Shown: positions 9,501 through 18,694 of the stretch, piece after piece
Layout: every line of letters starts with the position of its first letter
How positions within the stretch are numbered: the stretch's first letter is position 1
NCBI GenBank assembly: GCA_025935615.1
Contig: JAICUY010000010.1
Coordinates: forward strand, 1 to 36,625
Direction of reading: 5' to 3'
Origin: Steroidobacteraceae bacterium
Lineage (GTDB): Bacteria; Chloroflexota; Limnocylindria; QHBO01
Length of the DNA: 36,625 nucleotides
Program-made: the position numbers and the translations under genes
The notes under the pieces: model-generated
What the model was told of the DNA's origin: nothing
Database searches by the model: none
Seen by the model: the letters and a program-made list of their open reading frames with translations, nothing else

Positions 9501-9858
9501 CGGCCACCACCTCGCCGGTGTTGATCCCGACTCGGACCTGGAGGCGGCCGGGCTCGAGGCCGAGCTGCGCGCCCAGCGCCTCGACGGCCGCGATCAGCGA
9601 CAGCCCAGCCGCGACGGCGCGCTCCGGATCGTCGTCGCGGCCACGGGGCAGCCCGAAGACCGCCATGGCTGCGTCACCGATGAACTTCTCGAGCTGCCCG
9701 CCGTGGCGCCGCATCACGTCGCGGACTGCCGCGAAATAAGCATCCTGGATGGTCGCCACGTCCTCCGGGTCGAGCCCTTCGGAGAGCGGCGTGAAGCCGA
9801 CCAGGTCGGCGAACAGAACGCTGACGATGCGGCGCTCGACGAAATTCGGCGGCTGCAT
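6523..9858 (-). CDS. Class III adenylate/guanylate cyclase-AAA ATPase-TPR regulatory protein
   Basis: A 1111-residue multidomain signalling protein. Residues ~8-190 form a class III nucleotide cyclase domain: [16 protein letters not shown] supplies the first metal Asp, [13 protein letters not shown] the second Asp and a purine-selecting Lys, then GINTGEV and [13 protein letters not shown]. Residues ~205-480 are an AAA/STAND-type ATPase: [13 protein letters not shown], Walker [12 protein letters not shown], Walker B-like [14 protein letters not shown]. The remaining ~600 residues are Ala/Leu/Glu-rich helical repeats, probably TPR-like, for protein or ligand sensing. No membrane segment, so cytosolic. 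Such cyclase-ATPase-TPR proteins are common in high-GC soil bacteria; ligands are mostly unknown. It follows the VOC gene by 6 nt, so they are probably co-transcribed. cAMP receivers (29507 and the MFS C-terminal domain) are elsewhere in the window. Confidence 0.9.
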
Positions 9859-9864
9859 GGCTGC

Positions 9865-10635
9865 CTACGGAGGCGAAGGCACCGCCTGGTCGATCGCGAA
9901 GCGCACGCCGAACAGCTCGGCGCTGCGGGCAGCGGCATCGGCCGCCAGGGACACGACCACCGGGGCCTCTGCACCCATCTCGGGCAGGAGGCGGACGACA
10001 TGCCCACCCGAGCTCCAGCTGTAGGCATCGCCCACCTTCTGGAAGGACATGCCGAGCTGCTTGGCGTGTTCGGCGGCACTCGCCGCCGGGTCGGCCACGG
10101 CGAGATCGAGGCGCACCAACCGCGCCGGCGAGCCGATCGGATGCCGGTAGCCGGCACGCTCGGACAGCGCCTCCGCGCCCCACTCCGCGCCGGCGCGAAC
10201 GTGCTCGATCAGGAACGGCACTCCATTCGGGCCGATCCGCGGCGGCAATGCCGTCCACCAGCGGACCACGTCGCCGTCAGGGCGACGGCGTGAGCCGGCA
10301 ACCGGGTCACCGATGTCGCTGCCATAGCCCTGCAACGTGCGGACGTCGGGTTCGAGCGGGCGCGCGTCGAGCGCGTAGGCCGCCAGCCCGCCGCCGCGTG
10401 CCAGGGCGGCGACCGCGGCCTCGCCCATCGGCCAACGACCAGCCGCAGCGTCGTCCTCGACGCCGATGAGCTCGAGGTAGGAACCATCGGCCAGCCAGGC
10501 AAGGCGGTTGACCGTCCCGAAGCCCTCGTGCCGGCCGCCGCCGGTGGCAGCCACGCCGAGCACGCGCTCGAGCTCGGTCGCGGCGGCATCCGGATCGGGG
10601 ACGGCGATCGCGAGGTGGTCGATGCCGTGGATCAC
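9865..10635 (-). CDS. VOC superfamily / glyoxalase-like domain protein
   Basis: The 256-residue protein starts MIHGIDHLAIAVPDPDAAATELERVLG, the opening beta-alpha-beta of a vicinal-oxygen-chelate fold, with the first metal-ligand-position His in GIDHLAIAV, and SYLELIGV supplying the Glu-type position. The middle has PNGVPFLIEHV and a second beta unit (ARLVRLDLAVADPAASAAEHAKQLG). It resembles the Glyoxalase_3 (glyoxalase-like) subgroup, whose substrates are unknown, rather than glyoxalase I. The start is GTG 10635, six nt downstream of a TAGCAT box. It is first in the operon with the cyclase gene and is divergent from the SseB-like gene with only 42 bp between the two start codons. Confidence 0.8.
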   Translation of the reverse strand: MIHGIDHLAIAVPDPDAAATELERVLGVAATGGGRHEGFGTVNRLAWLADGSYLELIGVEDDAAAGRWPMGEAAVAALARGGGLAAYALDARPLEPDVRTLQGYGSDIGDPVAGSRRRPDGDVVRWWTALPPRIGPNGVPFLIEHVRAGAEWGAEALSERAGYRHPIGSPARLVRLDLAVADPAASAAEHAKQLGMSFQKVGDAYSWSSGGHVVRLLPEMGAEAPVVVSLAADAAARSAELFGVRFAIDQAVPSPP

Positions 10636-10641
10636 GGCCGG

Positions 10642-10647
10642 ATGCTA
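10642..10647 (-). promoter_or_regulatory. Putative -10 box (TAGCAT) of the VOC-cyclase operon
   Basis: On the minus strand TAGCAT precedes GTG 10635 by 6 nt, predicting a leaderless mRNA. It faces the SseB-like gene's TAGGCT 18 bp away, so each -10 occupies roughly the other promoter's -35 position. Confidence 0.45.
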
Positions 10648-10665
10648 GCACCGGGTCGCATCGGG

Positions 10666-10671
10666 TAGGCT
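10666..10671 (+). promoter_or_regulatory. Putative -10 box (TAGGCT) of the SseB/LiuC/biotin carboxylase operon
   Basis: TAGGCT precedes GTG 10678 by 6 nt with no clear Shine-Dalgarno, another leaderless-type arrangement, facing the VOC promoter. Confidence 0.45.
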
Positions 10672-10677
10672 GCGAGG

Positions 10678-11490
10678 GTGACCTCCCGTTCCAGCGATGC
10701 CGTGCCGCAGTCGGCACCCGCGCCGGGCTCGCACGATCGCGGCACGCCGACCGGGTCGCTCGAGCTGAGTGCCGCCACGCTGTTCGAAACGATGATCGCC
10801 GCGCGCGACGCCGAGGGTACCGACAGCGGCGCGCTGCACGAGTTCTATCGGGCCCTGATGCAGTCGACCCTGCTGCTGCCGGTTCCGCCCGATCACGGCG
10901 AGGACGCCAAACGCGCGCTCGCCTCCGCGGTCAATGACGATGCCGAGGTCGAGATCAGCGTCATGCTGGCTCGCGATCCGGACGGGCAGCCGACGAGCGT
11001 CCTGTTCGCCTCGTTCGCCTCACTCTCCGCCTGGGCACCGTCGGGCACCGGCAACCTGCCACTGCCCGGCCGAATCGTCTTCGGCAACCTGGCGGCCTCC
11101 GGCCTGCCGGCGATCATGGATCCGGCCGGACCGATCCCCTACCGCTTCGAACCAGACGAGCTCGCCGCCCTTGCCGCAGGGCGCGTTCCGGGCAGCGACG
11201 AACCCCTCCTGCAGCCGACCACCCGCTCATCGCTTCGCCTGCGGCTGCCTGGTCCGGACAGCCTTCCGCTCGAGTCCTCCCTGACCGATACGCTGCGCGG
11301 CTCCGGCGTGACCGAGGCCTATCTCGTCCTGTCCGAAACCGATATGGGCTCGCGCCTGATGCTCGGACTCGTCGGCGACGAGGGCGCCGCCGTCACGGTC
11401 GACGTGCCCGAGGGCACCGACGTGGTGTGGCTCGAGGAGCCGCTCCTGTCGTCGGTGCGAGCCCTGGTGCAGCCGTTCTTCGCGGCGTGA
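10678..11490 (+). CDS. SseB-like (enhanced serine sensitivity) domain protein
   Basis: 270 residues. After a disordered Ser/Pro-rich N-terminus, residues ~55-150 (LHEFYRALMQSTLLLPVPP, then GQPTSVLFASFASLSAWAP) match the SseB N-terminal domain pattern, in which 'lp' and 'FTS...L..w' elements recur. The C-terminal ~80 residues (DSLPLESSLTDTLRGSGVTEAYLVLSE, SSVRALVQPFF) resemble the SseB C-terminal domain. The molecular function of SseB proteins is not established. The GTG start at 10678 is placed by the TAGGCT box; the stop overlaps the GTG of the hydratase gene (GTGA, 11487-11490), so it heads the leucine catabolic operon, which is an unexpected partner. Confidence 0.65.
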   Translation: MTSRSSDAVPQSAPAPGSHDRGTPTGSLELSAATLFETMIAARDAEGTDSGALHEFYRALMQSTLLLPVPPDHGEDAKRALASAVNDDAEVEISVMLARDPDGQPTSVLFASFASLSAWAPSGTGNLPLPGRIVFGNLAASGLPAIMDPAGPIPYRFEPDELAALAAGRVPGSDEPLLQPTTRSSLRLRLPGPDSLPLESSLTDTLRGSGVTEAYLVLSETDMGSRLMLGLVGDEGAAVTVDVPEGTDVVWLEEPLLSSVRALVQPFFAA

Positions 11491-12281
11491 GCGCCGTGCT
11501 GTCCGTTCGGCGCGACGGACCGGTCGCGCGCGTCAGGCTGGATCGGCCCGAGGTCCACAACGCGTTCAACGCGGAGCTCATCGCCGAGTTGACCGAGGCG
11601 TTCGCCGCCTTCGCCTCCGAGCCGGCGGACCGGCTGCGCGCCGTGGTCGTGGCAGGCAGTGGGCCTTCGTTCTGTGCCGGCGCCGACGTTGCGTGGATGC
11701 GCGCCTCGCTCGACCTTTCCGTCGACGAGAACGAGGCCGACGCCCGGCGGCTGGCCGACATGCTGGGCACGATCGACGCCTGCCCGGCCCCGGTCGTCGC
11801 GCGCGTGCAGGGCGCCGCGCTCGGCGGCGGCATGGGACTCTGCGCGGTGTCGGACATCGTGCTGGCCACGGCCGACTGCCGCTTTGGCTTCACCGAGACC
11901 CGCCTGGGCATCATGCCGGCCGTGATCTCGCCGTTCGTACTGCCCAAGATCGGCGAGTCGGCGGCGCGCGCGCTGTTCCTCACCGGCGAGCGATTCGGCG
12001 CCGAGCGCGCGCGCCAGATCGGGCTGGTGCACGAGGTGCTGCCCGACGAGGCTGCGCTCGATGCTCGGCTGGACGCGGTGGTTGGCGATCTGCTGGCCGG
12101 CGGTCCGACGGCTGTCCGCGCGGCAAAGGCCGTCATCCGTGACCAGCGCGGGCTGGATGCTCGGGAGGCACAGGGGCTGACGGTCGAGCGGATCGCCGCG
12201 CAGCGCAACGGCGCCGAGGGCCAGGAGGGCCTGAGCGCCTTTCTCGAGAAGCGCGACCCGTCCTGGCGCCCGTCGCGTTGA
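11487..12281 (+). CDS. liuC: Methylglutaconyl-CoA hydratase (enoyl-CoA hydratase family)
   Basis: Hydrates 3-methylglutaconyl-CoA to HMG-CoA in leucine degradation. The 264-residue crotonase-fold protein has the first oxyanion loop in GSGPSFCAGADVAWM, the second in QGAALGGGMGLCAVSDIVLA, and the catalytic Glu in FGFTETRLGIMPAVISPFV. The MPAVISPFVLPKIGE stretch is particularly like bacterial LiuC proteins. The first-shell Glu position within GGGMGLC is a Gly/Leu rather than Glu, as in several LiuC-type hydratases, so activity should rest on the Glu in FTETRLG. The track starts at 11427, but GTG 11487 overlapping the upstream stop (GTGA) is preferred because the extra residues do not fit the family. 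Followed 31 bp later by the biotin carboxylase gene. Confidence 0.88.
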   Translation: MSAVLSVRRDGPVARVRLDRPEVHNAFNAELIAELTEAFAAFASEPADRLRAVVVAGSGPSFCAGADVAWMRASLDLSVDENEADARRLADMLGTIDACPAPVVARVQGAALGGGMGLCAVSDIVLATADCRFGFTETRLGIMPAVISPFVLPKIGESAARALFLTGERFGAERARQIGLVHEVLPDEAALDARLDAVVGDLLAGGPTAVRAAKAVIRDQRGLDAREAQGLTVERIAAQRNGAEGQEGLSAFLEKRDPSWRPSR

Positions 12282-12298
12282 CGCGGAGCGCTTCACCT

Positions 12299-12312
12299 GC
12301 GACATTCGCGAC

Positions 12313-12325
<13 letters not shown>
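12299..12325 (+). repeat. Three tandem GCGACA-type 9-mers across the biotin carboxylase start
   Basis: GCGACATTC, GCGACATGA and GCGACACTC follow one another at 12299-12325, sharing GCGACA at a 9-bp period and straddling ATG 12313. No Shine-Dalgarno is visible, so the repeat occupies the initiation region. It could be a binding site, for example for the HTH domain encoded immediately downstream, or coincidence in a GC-rich, Asp-rich context. Confidence 0.4.
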
Positions 12326-14324
<1,999 letters not shown>

Positions 14325-14328
<4 letters not shown>

Positions 14329-15230
14329 GCGACGACGGCGTGCGGATCTACGAGGTCGGGCCACGCGACGGGTTGCAGGCCGAGGAGACGGTCGTGGCGA
14401 CCGACGCGAAGCTGACCTTCATCGGGCTGCTGGCTGACGCGGGGTTGCGCGAGATCGAGGCGACCTCGTTCGTCTCGGCGCGCGCCATACCCCAGCTGGC
14501 CGACGCCGACGCGCTGATGTCCCGGCTGCAGCGACGAGCGGGCGTGCGCTACCCGGTGCTGGTCCCGAACGAGCGCGGCATGCAGCGCGCGATCGAGGCG
14601 GGCGTCGACGCCATCTGCCTCTTCACGGCCGCCACCGAGAGCTACGCGCGCCACAACATCAACATGGGCATCGACGAATCGCTGGCCGCCTTCGCGCCGG
14701 TCGCCGCCACCGCCCGCGAGCGCGGCATGTGGATCCGTGGATACGTCAGCACCGCCTTCGGCTGCCCGTACGAGGGCGAGGTTTCGGCCGCCGCCGTGGT
14801 CGACGTCTCGCAGCGCCTGCTGGAGCTTGGCGTGGACCAGCTCGGCATCAGCGACACCGTCGGCGTGGCCACCCCGCGCGACGTGCGCAGGGTCATCGGG
14901 GCGCGGCGCGACGCCGGCATCCCCCCAGCAGCCATCGCCTGTCACTTCCACGACACGCGCGGAACGGCGCTGGCCAACGTGATGACGGCGCTCGAGCTCG
15001 GAGTGCGCTGCTTCGACGCCGCGGCGGGTGGCACCGGCGGATCGCCGTATGCGCCGGGAGCCGCCGGCAACCTGGCCACCGAGGATCTCGTCTACCTGCT
15101 CGATCGCGAGGGCCTCGACAGCGGGGTCGAGCTCGATGGCGTCATCGAGGCCGCGCGCTTCATCGGCCAGCAGCTGCATCGGTCCGTCAGCTCGAAAGTC
15201 GGTCGCGCAGGCGGTTGGCCGCTCGGCTAG
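14325..15230 (+). CDS. mvaB: Hydroxymethylglutaryl-CoA lyase
   Basis: Cleaves HMG-CoA to acetyl-CoA and acetoacetate, the last step of leucine degradation. The 301-residue TIM barrel has YEVGPRDGLQAEE (metal Asp and catalytic Arg), EATSFVSARAIPQLAD, SDTVGVATP, and the metal-binding HFHDTRGTALAN. The signature loop reads AAAGGTGGSPYAPGAAGNLATEDLVYLL; in most characterised lyases the position after GG is the catalytic Cys (GGCPYA), here Ser (codon TCG). The rest of the loop, including the metal Asn in AGN, is intact, so activity may be altered rather than lost. Start ATG 14325 overlaps the upstream stop and has GGAG just before. The nearest alternative, another DRE-TIM aldolase or lyase, fits the context less well. 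Confidence 0.88.
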
Positions 15231-15233
15231 GAT
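15228..15233 (+). promoter_or_regulatory. Putative -10 box (TAGGAT) of the nucleoside hydrolase gene
   Basis: TAGGAT overlaps the end of the lyase gene (stop TAG 15228-15230) and precedes GTG 15241 by 7 nt, giving a possible leaderless promoter independent of the leucine operon. Confidence 0.4.
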
Positions 15234-15240
15234 CAGCCAC

Positions 15241-16215
15241 GTGAGCGCGGGAACCAGCGGTCGCCCGGTCATCCTCGACGTCGACACCGGGATCGACGAC
15301 ATGATCGCCCTGCTCATCGCCGCCACCGCGCCCGAGCTCAACCTGCGCGGCGTGACCTGCGTCGCCGGCAACGTCGAGATCCACAACGTGGCGCGCAACA
15401 CCGGCAAGATCCTGCGCATGGTGGGGCGCGGCGACGTGCCGGTCAGCATCGGTGCCGCCAAGCCGCTGATGCGGCGGCTGCGTACCGCGCCGGACACGCA
15501 TGGGCCGACGGGCACCGGCTACGTCGAGCTGCGCGGCGAGGACCGCCAGCTGGGGACGACCGAATACACCGCCATCCCGGCCAGCCGCTACCTGGCGGCC
15601 CACGTCAATCGCCACCCGCGCGAGATGACGATCGTGGCCCTCGGACCGCTTACCAACCTCGCCGCGTCGGTGATGGCCGGCACCGACCTCGAGCACGGCG
15701 CGCGCGAGGTGATCTGGATGGGCGGCACGCTGGAGGAGCGTGGGAACACCACCGAGACCGGCGAGTGGAACGCCTGCGTGGATCCCGAGGCCGCGGAGGA
15801 GTGCCTCAGCCACAGCGCCCTCGACCAGATGTTTCCGCTCGACGCGACCCAGGACGTGCTCTTCACCATGGACGACCTGCGCGCCCTGCCGGAGACCCAT
15901 CTCGCGGGCATCGTGCGCGACGCGGTCCGTTTCTACGTGGCCTTCCACCAGAAGGCCGATCACATCGACGGCGCCTATCTCCACGATCCGGTGGCGCTGA
16001 TCGGCGGACTGCTGCGTCCCGACCTGGTGACCGATGCGGTGGACGAACGGCTGGCGTGCGACACCAGCAACGACGTCTACGCCGCCGGCAGCCTGTATCG
16101 GTCCGATGCCGACGACCGCCAGCCGGTGCGCGTGGCGACCGCGCTGGACGCCGAGGGGATGAAGGCCGAGCTCATCGAGCGCCTGTCGCGCGCGGTTGCC
16201 AGCCCTTACGACTGA
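15241..16215 (+). CDS. Inosine-uridine preferring nucleoside hydrolase family protein
   Basis: Hydrolyses N-glycosidic bonds of ribonucleosides to free base and ribose in salvage. The 324-residue protein begins, after a short tail, with VILDVDTGIDDMIALLIA, the calcium-binding DTDxGxDD-type motif of the family. Further hallmarks are GVTCVAGNVEIHNVARNT, DTHGPTGTGYVEL, IVALGPLTNLA, and the C-terminal LHDPVALIGG whose His is the usual general-acid position. The track start at 15028 is inside the lyase gene in another frame; GTG 15241 is preferred. Its last 10 bp overlap the convergent ECF ATPase gene. With the facing ECF transporter it suggests nucleoside uptake and cleavage; exact base preference cannot be read. 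Confidence 0.88.
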   Translation: MSAGTSGRPVILDVDTGIDDMIALLIAATAPELNLRGVTCVAGNVEIHNVARNTGKILRMVGRGDVPVSIGAAKPLMRRLRTAPDTHGPTGTGYVELRGEDRQLGTTEYTAIPASRYLAAHVNRHPREMTIVALGPLTNLAASVMAGTDLEHGAREVIWMGGTLEERGNTTETGEWNACVDPEAAEECLSHSALDQMFPLDATQDVLFTMDDLRALPETHLAGIVRDAVRFYVAFHQKADHIDGAYLHDPVALIGGLLRPDLVTDAVDERLACDTSNDVYAAGSLYRSDADDRQPVRVATALDAEGMKAELIERLSRAVASPYD

Positions 16216-17030
16216 CCCGCCGCGCGGCGCGCCGCCTCGATCAGCGACGCCTCGGTCGGCGTCGAGCCCAGCCCCATCCGGACCCCGATGCGCGCCGCAA
16301 GCGGCGGGTGCACGAAGGTTGACGCCAGCATCGGCCAGCTGGCCTCCGCGAAGACGTCGTTCGGTGAGCCGTCGAGGACGATCCGACCGGCACGCATCAC
16401 CACGACTCGTGGGAAGTTCTCGGCCACGAACCGCATATCGTGGCTGATGGCGATGACCGTCCGGCCCATTTCGGTCAACGCGTCGACGATGGCCCGCACC
16501 CGAGCGACGCCGCGCGCGTCCTGGCCGGTGGTCGGCTCGTCGAGCACGACGATCGGCGTGCGCATGGCCAGGATGGAGGCCAGGCCCAGGAGCTTGCGCT
16601 GCGAATAGCCGAGGTCGTATGGGTTGGCCGCGCGACTCTCCTCCAGCCCTACCGCGGCGAGCGCGGCGTCGACCCGAAGATCGAGATCGTCGCCGCTGAC
16701 GCCGAGGTTGCGGGGACCGAATCCGACCTCGCGCACGACGGAGGCCGCGAAGATCTGGCGATCCGGGTTCTGAAAGGCGATGCCGACCGCGCGCGCGAGA
16801 TCGGCGACGTGGCGGCCGCCGACCGGTTCCCCGTTGACATTGACGGTGCCCTCTGTGGCGCGCAGCAGGCCGTCGAAGTGGCGCACCAGGGTCGATTTGC
16901 CGGAGCCGTTTTGCCCGATGATCGCCACTCGCCCGCCCGTGTCGATCGACAGGTCGACCGCCTCCAGCGCACGGGTGCCGTCGGGATACGCGAATCCGAG
17001 CCGATGCGTCTCGATGGCGGGTTCGCTCAC
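16206..17030 (-). CDS. ecfA2: ECF transporter ATPase (EcfA2) with degenerate signature motif
   Basis: 274-residue ATP-binding subunit of an energy-coupling factor importer. Walker A GQNGSGKSTLVRHFDG and Walker B PIVVLDEPTTGQDARG are intact, the Q-loop is FQNPDRQIFAASV, and the H-loop is ISHDMRFVAENFP. The ABC signature, normally LSGGQ, reads LGYSQRKLLGLAS, so one ATP site of the A1/A2 dimer is probably non-canonical; that sequence is in the right place (after NPYD). The start is GTG 17030, overlapping the EcfA1 stop (GTGA); the track's 496-residue version merely runs upstream out of frame through EcfA1. Last gene of the ECF operon. The C-terminal extension past residue 230 is typical of EcfA proteins that contact EcfT. 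Confidence 0.9.
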   Translation of the reverse strand: MSEPAIETHRLGFAYPDGTRALEAVDLSIDTGGRVAIIGQNGSGKSTLVRHFDGLLRATEGTVNVNGEPVGGRHVADLARAVGIAFQNPDRQIFAASVVREVGFGPRNLGVSGDDLDLRVDAALAAVGLEESRAANPYDLGYSQRKLLGLASILAMRTPIVVLDEPTTGQDARGVARVRAIVDALTEMGRTVIAISHDMRFVAENFPRVVVMRAGRIVLDGSPNDVFAEASWPMLASTFVHPPLAARIGVRMGLGSTPTEASLIEAARRAAGQS

Positions 17031-17833
17031 GCCACGTTCTCCGCGGGAAGGCGGACGCCGGCGGCCTTCGCGGCTCGCTGCAGCCGAACTCCGGAAGGCG
17101 GTTCGACGCCCCATTCGTCGAGCCGTTCGTCGGCGAGCACCTCCTCCGCCCTGCCGTGAGCGAGCACCTGGCCGTTGCCCAGCACGACGACCTCGGCGGC
17201 GAGCCGTGCCAGCAGATCCGTCTTGTGCTCGGCGACGAGTACACCGGCGCCGCTCTGCTCGGCTAGCGCGGCGATCGCGGTCGCCACCAGGTCGGTGCCC
17301 TGCGGATCGAGCTGGCTGGTCGGCTCGTCCAACACGAGATAGGCCGGGCGCATGGCGAGCACCCCGGCCAAGGCGACGAGCTGCGCCTGCCCGCCCGAGA
17401 GCCGCTCCGGATCGCGCGCAGCCAACTCGATGATGGCAAGGGCATCCAGCGCCCACGCCACCCGATCGGCAACCTCGGTGATCGGCATCCCGAGATTGCG
17501 TGGCCCGAACGCGACCTCCTCCCATACGCTGGCCGTGGTCCCGGACAGCTGCGTCGCCGCATTCTGGAAGACGATGCCGCAGCGCTGAGCAAGCTCCCAC
17601 GGCCTGGCGGAGCGGGTCGCCACCCCGTCGATCGTCACCTCCCCGCTCAGCTCGCCGCCGATCGTCGCCGGCGCCAGACCGGCCGCCACGAGGCACAGCG
17701 TCGACTTGCCGGCCTGGTTGGCACCCACGATGCCCAGGACCCGCCCGGCCTCGAGATCGAGGCTGACATCAGTGAGGGCGGTGCGCGCCGCGCCGGCGTA
17801 GCGGTACCCGACCTCGCGAAGTGACAGGCTCAC
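17027..17833 (-). CDS. ecfA1: ECF transporter ATPase (EcfA1)
   Basis: 268-residue partner ATPase. It starts MSLSLREVGYRYAGAARTAL, with Walker A GANQAGKSTLCLVAAG, Q-loop FQNAATQLSGTTASV, canonical signature LSGGQAQLVALAG and Walker B AYLVLDEPTSQLDPQG; the H-loop is VAEHKTDLLARLA. Together with the degenerate-signature EcfA2 it should form an asymmetric dimer having one consensus and one non-consensus ATP site. It lies 7 bp after ecfT and overlaps ecfA2 by 4 bp. The start ATG 17833 follows the ecfT stop at 17841. Confidence 0.92.
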   Translation of the reverse strand: MSLSLREVGYRYAGAARTALTDVSLDLEAGRVLGIVGANQAGKSTLCLVAAGLAPATIGGELSGEVTIDGVATRSARPWELAQRCGIVFQNAATQLSGTTASVWEEVAFGPRNLGMPITEVADRVAWALDALAIIELAARDPERLSGGQAQLVALAGVLAMRPAYLVLDEPTSQLDPQGTDLVATAIAALAEQSGAGVLVAEHKTDLLARLAAEVVVLGNGQVLAHGRAEEVLADERLDEWGVEPPSGVRLQRAAKAAGVRLPAENVA

Positions 17834-17840
17834 CGCAGGC

Positions 17841-18662
17841 TCACGGCAGGAACTCGAGCCGGCCCGTCACGGAGAGGCCGACCACCATCACCAGAACCAC
17901 AAGCAGTACCCAGCGCGCGCCTCGCTGCGCGCCGCTGTCCGGGAACGCACGCAGCACGGTGCGCCGCCCGGGCGCCGAGAAGGCACGCGCCTCGAGTGCC
18001 ATGGCCTGCTCCTCGACCTCCGTCAGCGCGCCGAAGATGAGCGGGCCGGCCAGGGGAATCACGCCGCGCACGCGGCGCCACAGGCTGCCCTCGGTGTCCA
18101 TCCCGCGCGCGCGCTGCGCCTCGGTGATCTCGCCGGCTCGCTGCAGGATGCGCGGCACCGTCCGCAGCGTGGCACTCACCACGAAGCCGACCCGGCGGTT
18201 CAAGCCCCGGCGTTCGAGGTCGGCCACCAGGTCGTCCGGCCGAGTCGTCAACCCGAAGACCGCCACCGACAGCGCGAAGGCCACCACCCGCAGTGCCGCC
18301 TGCACCGCGAATTCGAGCCCGGTCCACGTCGGCGCGAACGGACCGATGTGCACGATCGCATCGGTCGCACCCGGATAGAGGAAGGTGTTGACCAGCAGGA
18401 TCGAGGCGATCAGGGGGATGGTCGCGAGCACAAAGGGCAGCATGGCCCGACCGATACGGGCCACCACCGCCGTGGCGACCACCACCGCCAGCACGACGAG
18501 GAGCCCCGTCCAGCCGCGCAGCACGAAGGCGATGAGCGCCTCGACCACCGCGATGACGAGCTTGGTGGTCGGATTCAGCGATCGATAGGCGCCCGTGGGC
18601 GGCTGCTGCACGAAGGCCGGCACCGCCGGCCGCAGGTCGGACCGGTGGCCGGCGGTCGTCAT
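17841..18662 (-). CDS. ecfT: ECF transporter transmembrane component EcfT
   Basis: 273-residue membrane protein coupling the ATPases to the substrate-binding subunit. After a cytoplasmic N-terminus (PTGAYRSLNPTTKLV, the conserved 'HxLxPxTK' position) come hydrophobic segments such as LVIAVVEALIAFVLRGWTG, LLVVLAVVVATAVVARIG and LPFVLATIPLIASILLV, and a C-terminal segment WVLLVVLVMVVGLSVTG. The coupling helices carry the diagnostic Ala-Arg-x motifs in ITEAQRARGMDTEG and ALEARAFSAPGRR, which dock into the two ATPases. Start ATG 18662 chosen over the track's 18995, which lies inside ecfS. Second gene of a four-gene operon. Confidence 0.9.
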   Translation of the reverse strand: MTTAGHRSDLRPAVPAFVQQPPTGAYRSLNPTTKLVIAVVEALIAFVLRGWTGLLVVLAVVVATAVVARIGRAMLPFVLATIPLIASILLVNTFLYPGATDAIVHIGPFAPTWTGLEFAVQAALRVVAFALSVAVFGLTTRPDDLVADLERRGLNRRVGFVVSATLRTVPRILQRAGEITEAQRARGMDTEGSLWRRVRGVIPLAGPLIFGALTEVEEQAMALEARAFSAPGRRTVLRAFPDSGAQRGARWVLLVVLVMVVGLSVTGRLEFLP

Positions 18663-18694
18663 GAAGCGGCGCCGGCCCTCGAGGCAGTGAGTGG

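Noticed and set aside
6838-10293. 1151-residue plus-strand ORF
   Set aside because: It runs opposite to the cyclase/ATPase gene and the VOC gene, whose motifs are unmistakable. Its sequence is Arg/Gly/Gln-rich without any domain and is the high-GC shadow of the real genes.
15187-17244. 685-residue minus-strand ORF
   Set aside because: Its only motif-like parts come from a different frame of the real ECF ATPase genes.
16206-17696. A 496-residue fused ATPase
   Set aside because: The first ~220 residues are an out-of-frame reading of ecfA1; GTG 17030 with GTGA overlap is the natural start.
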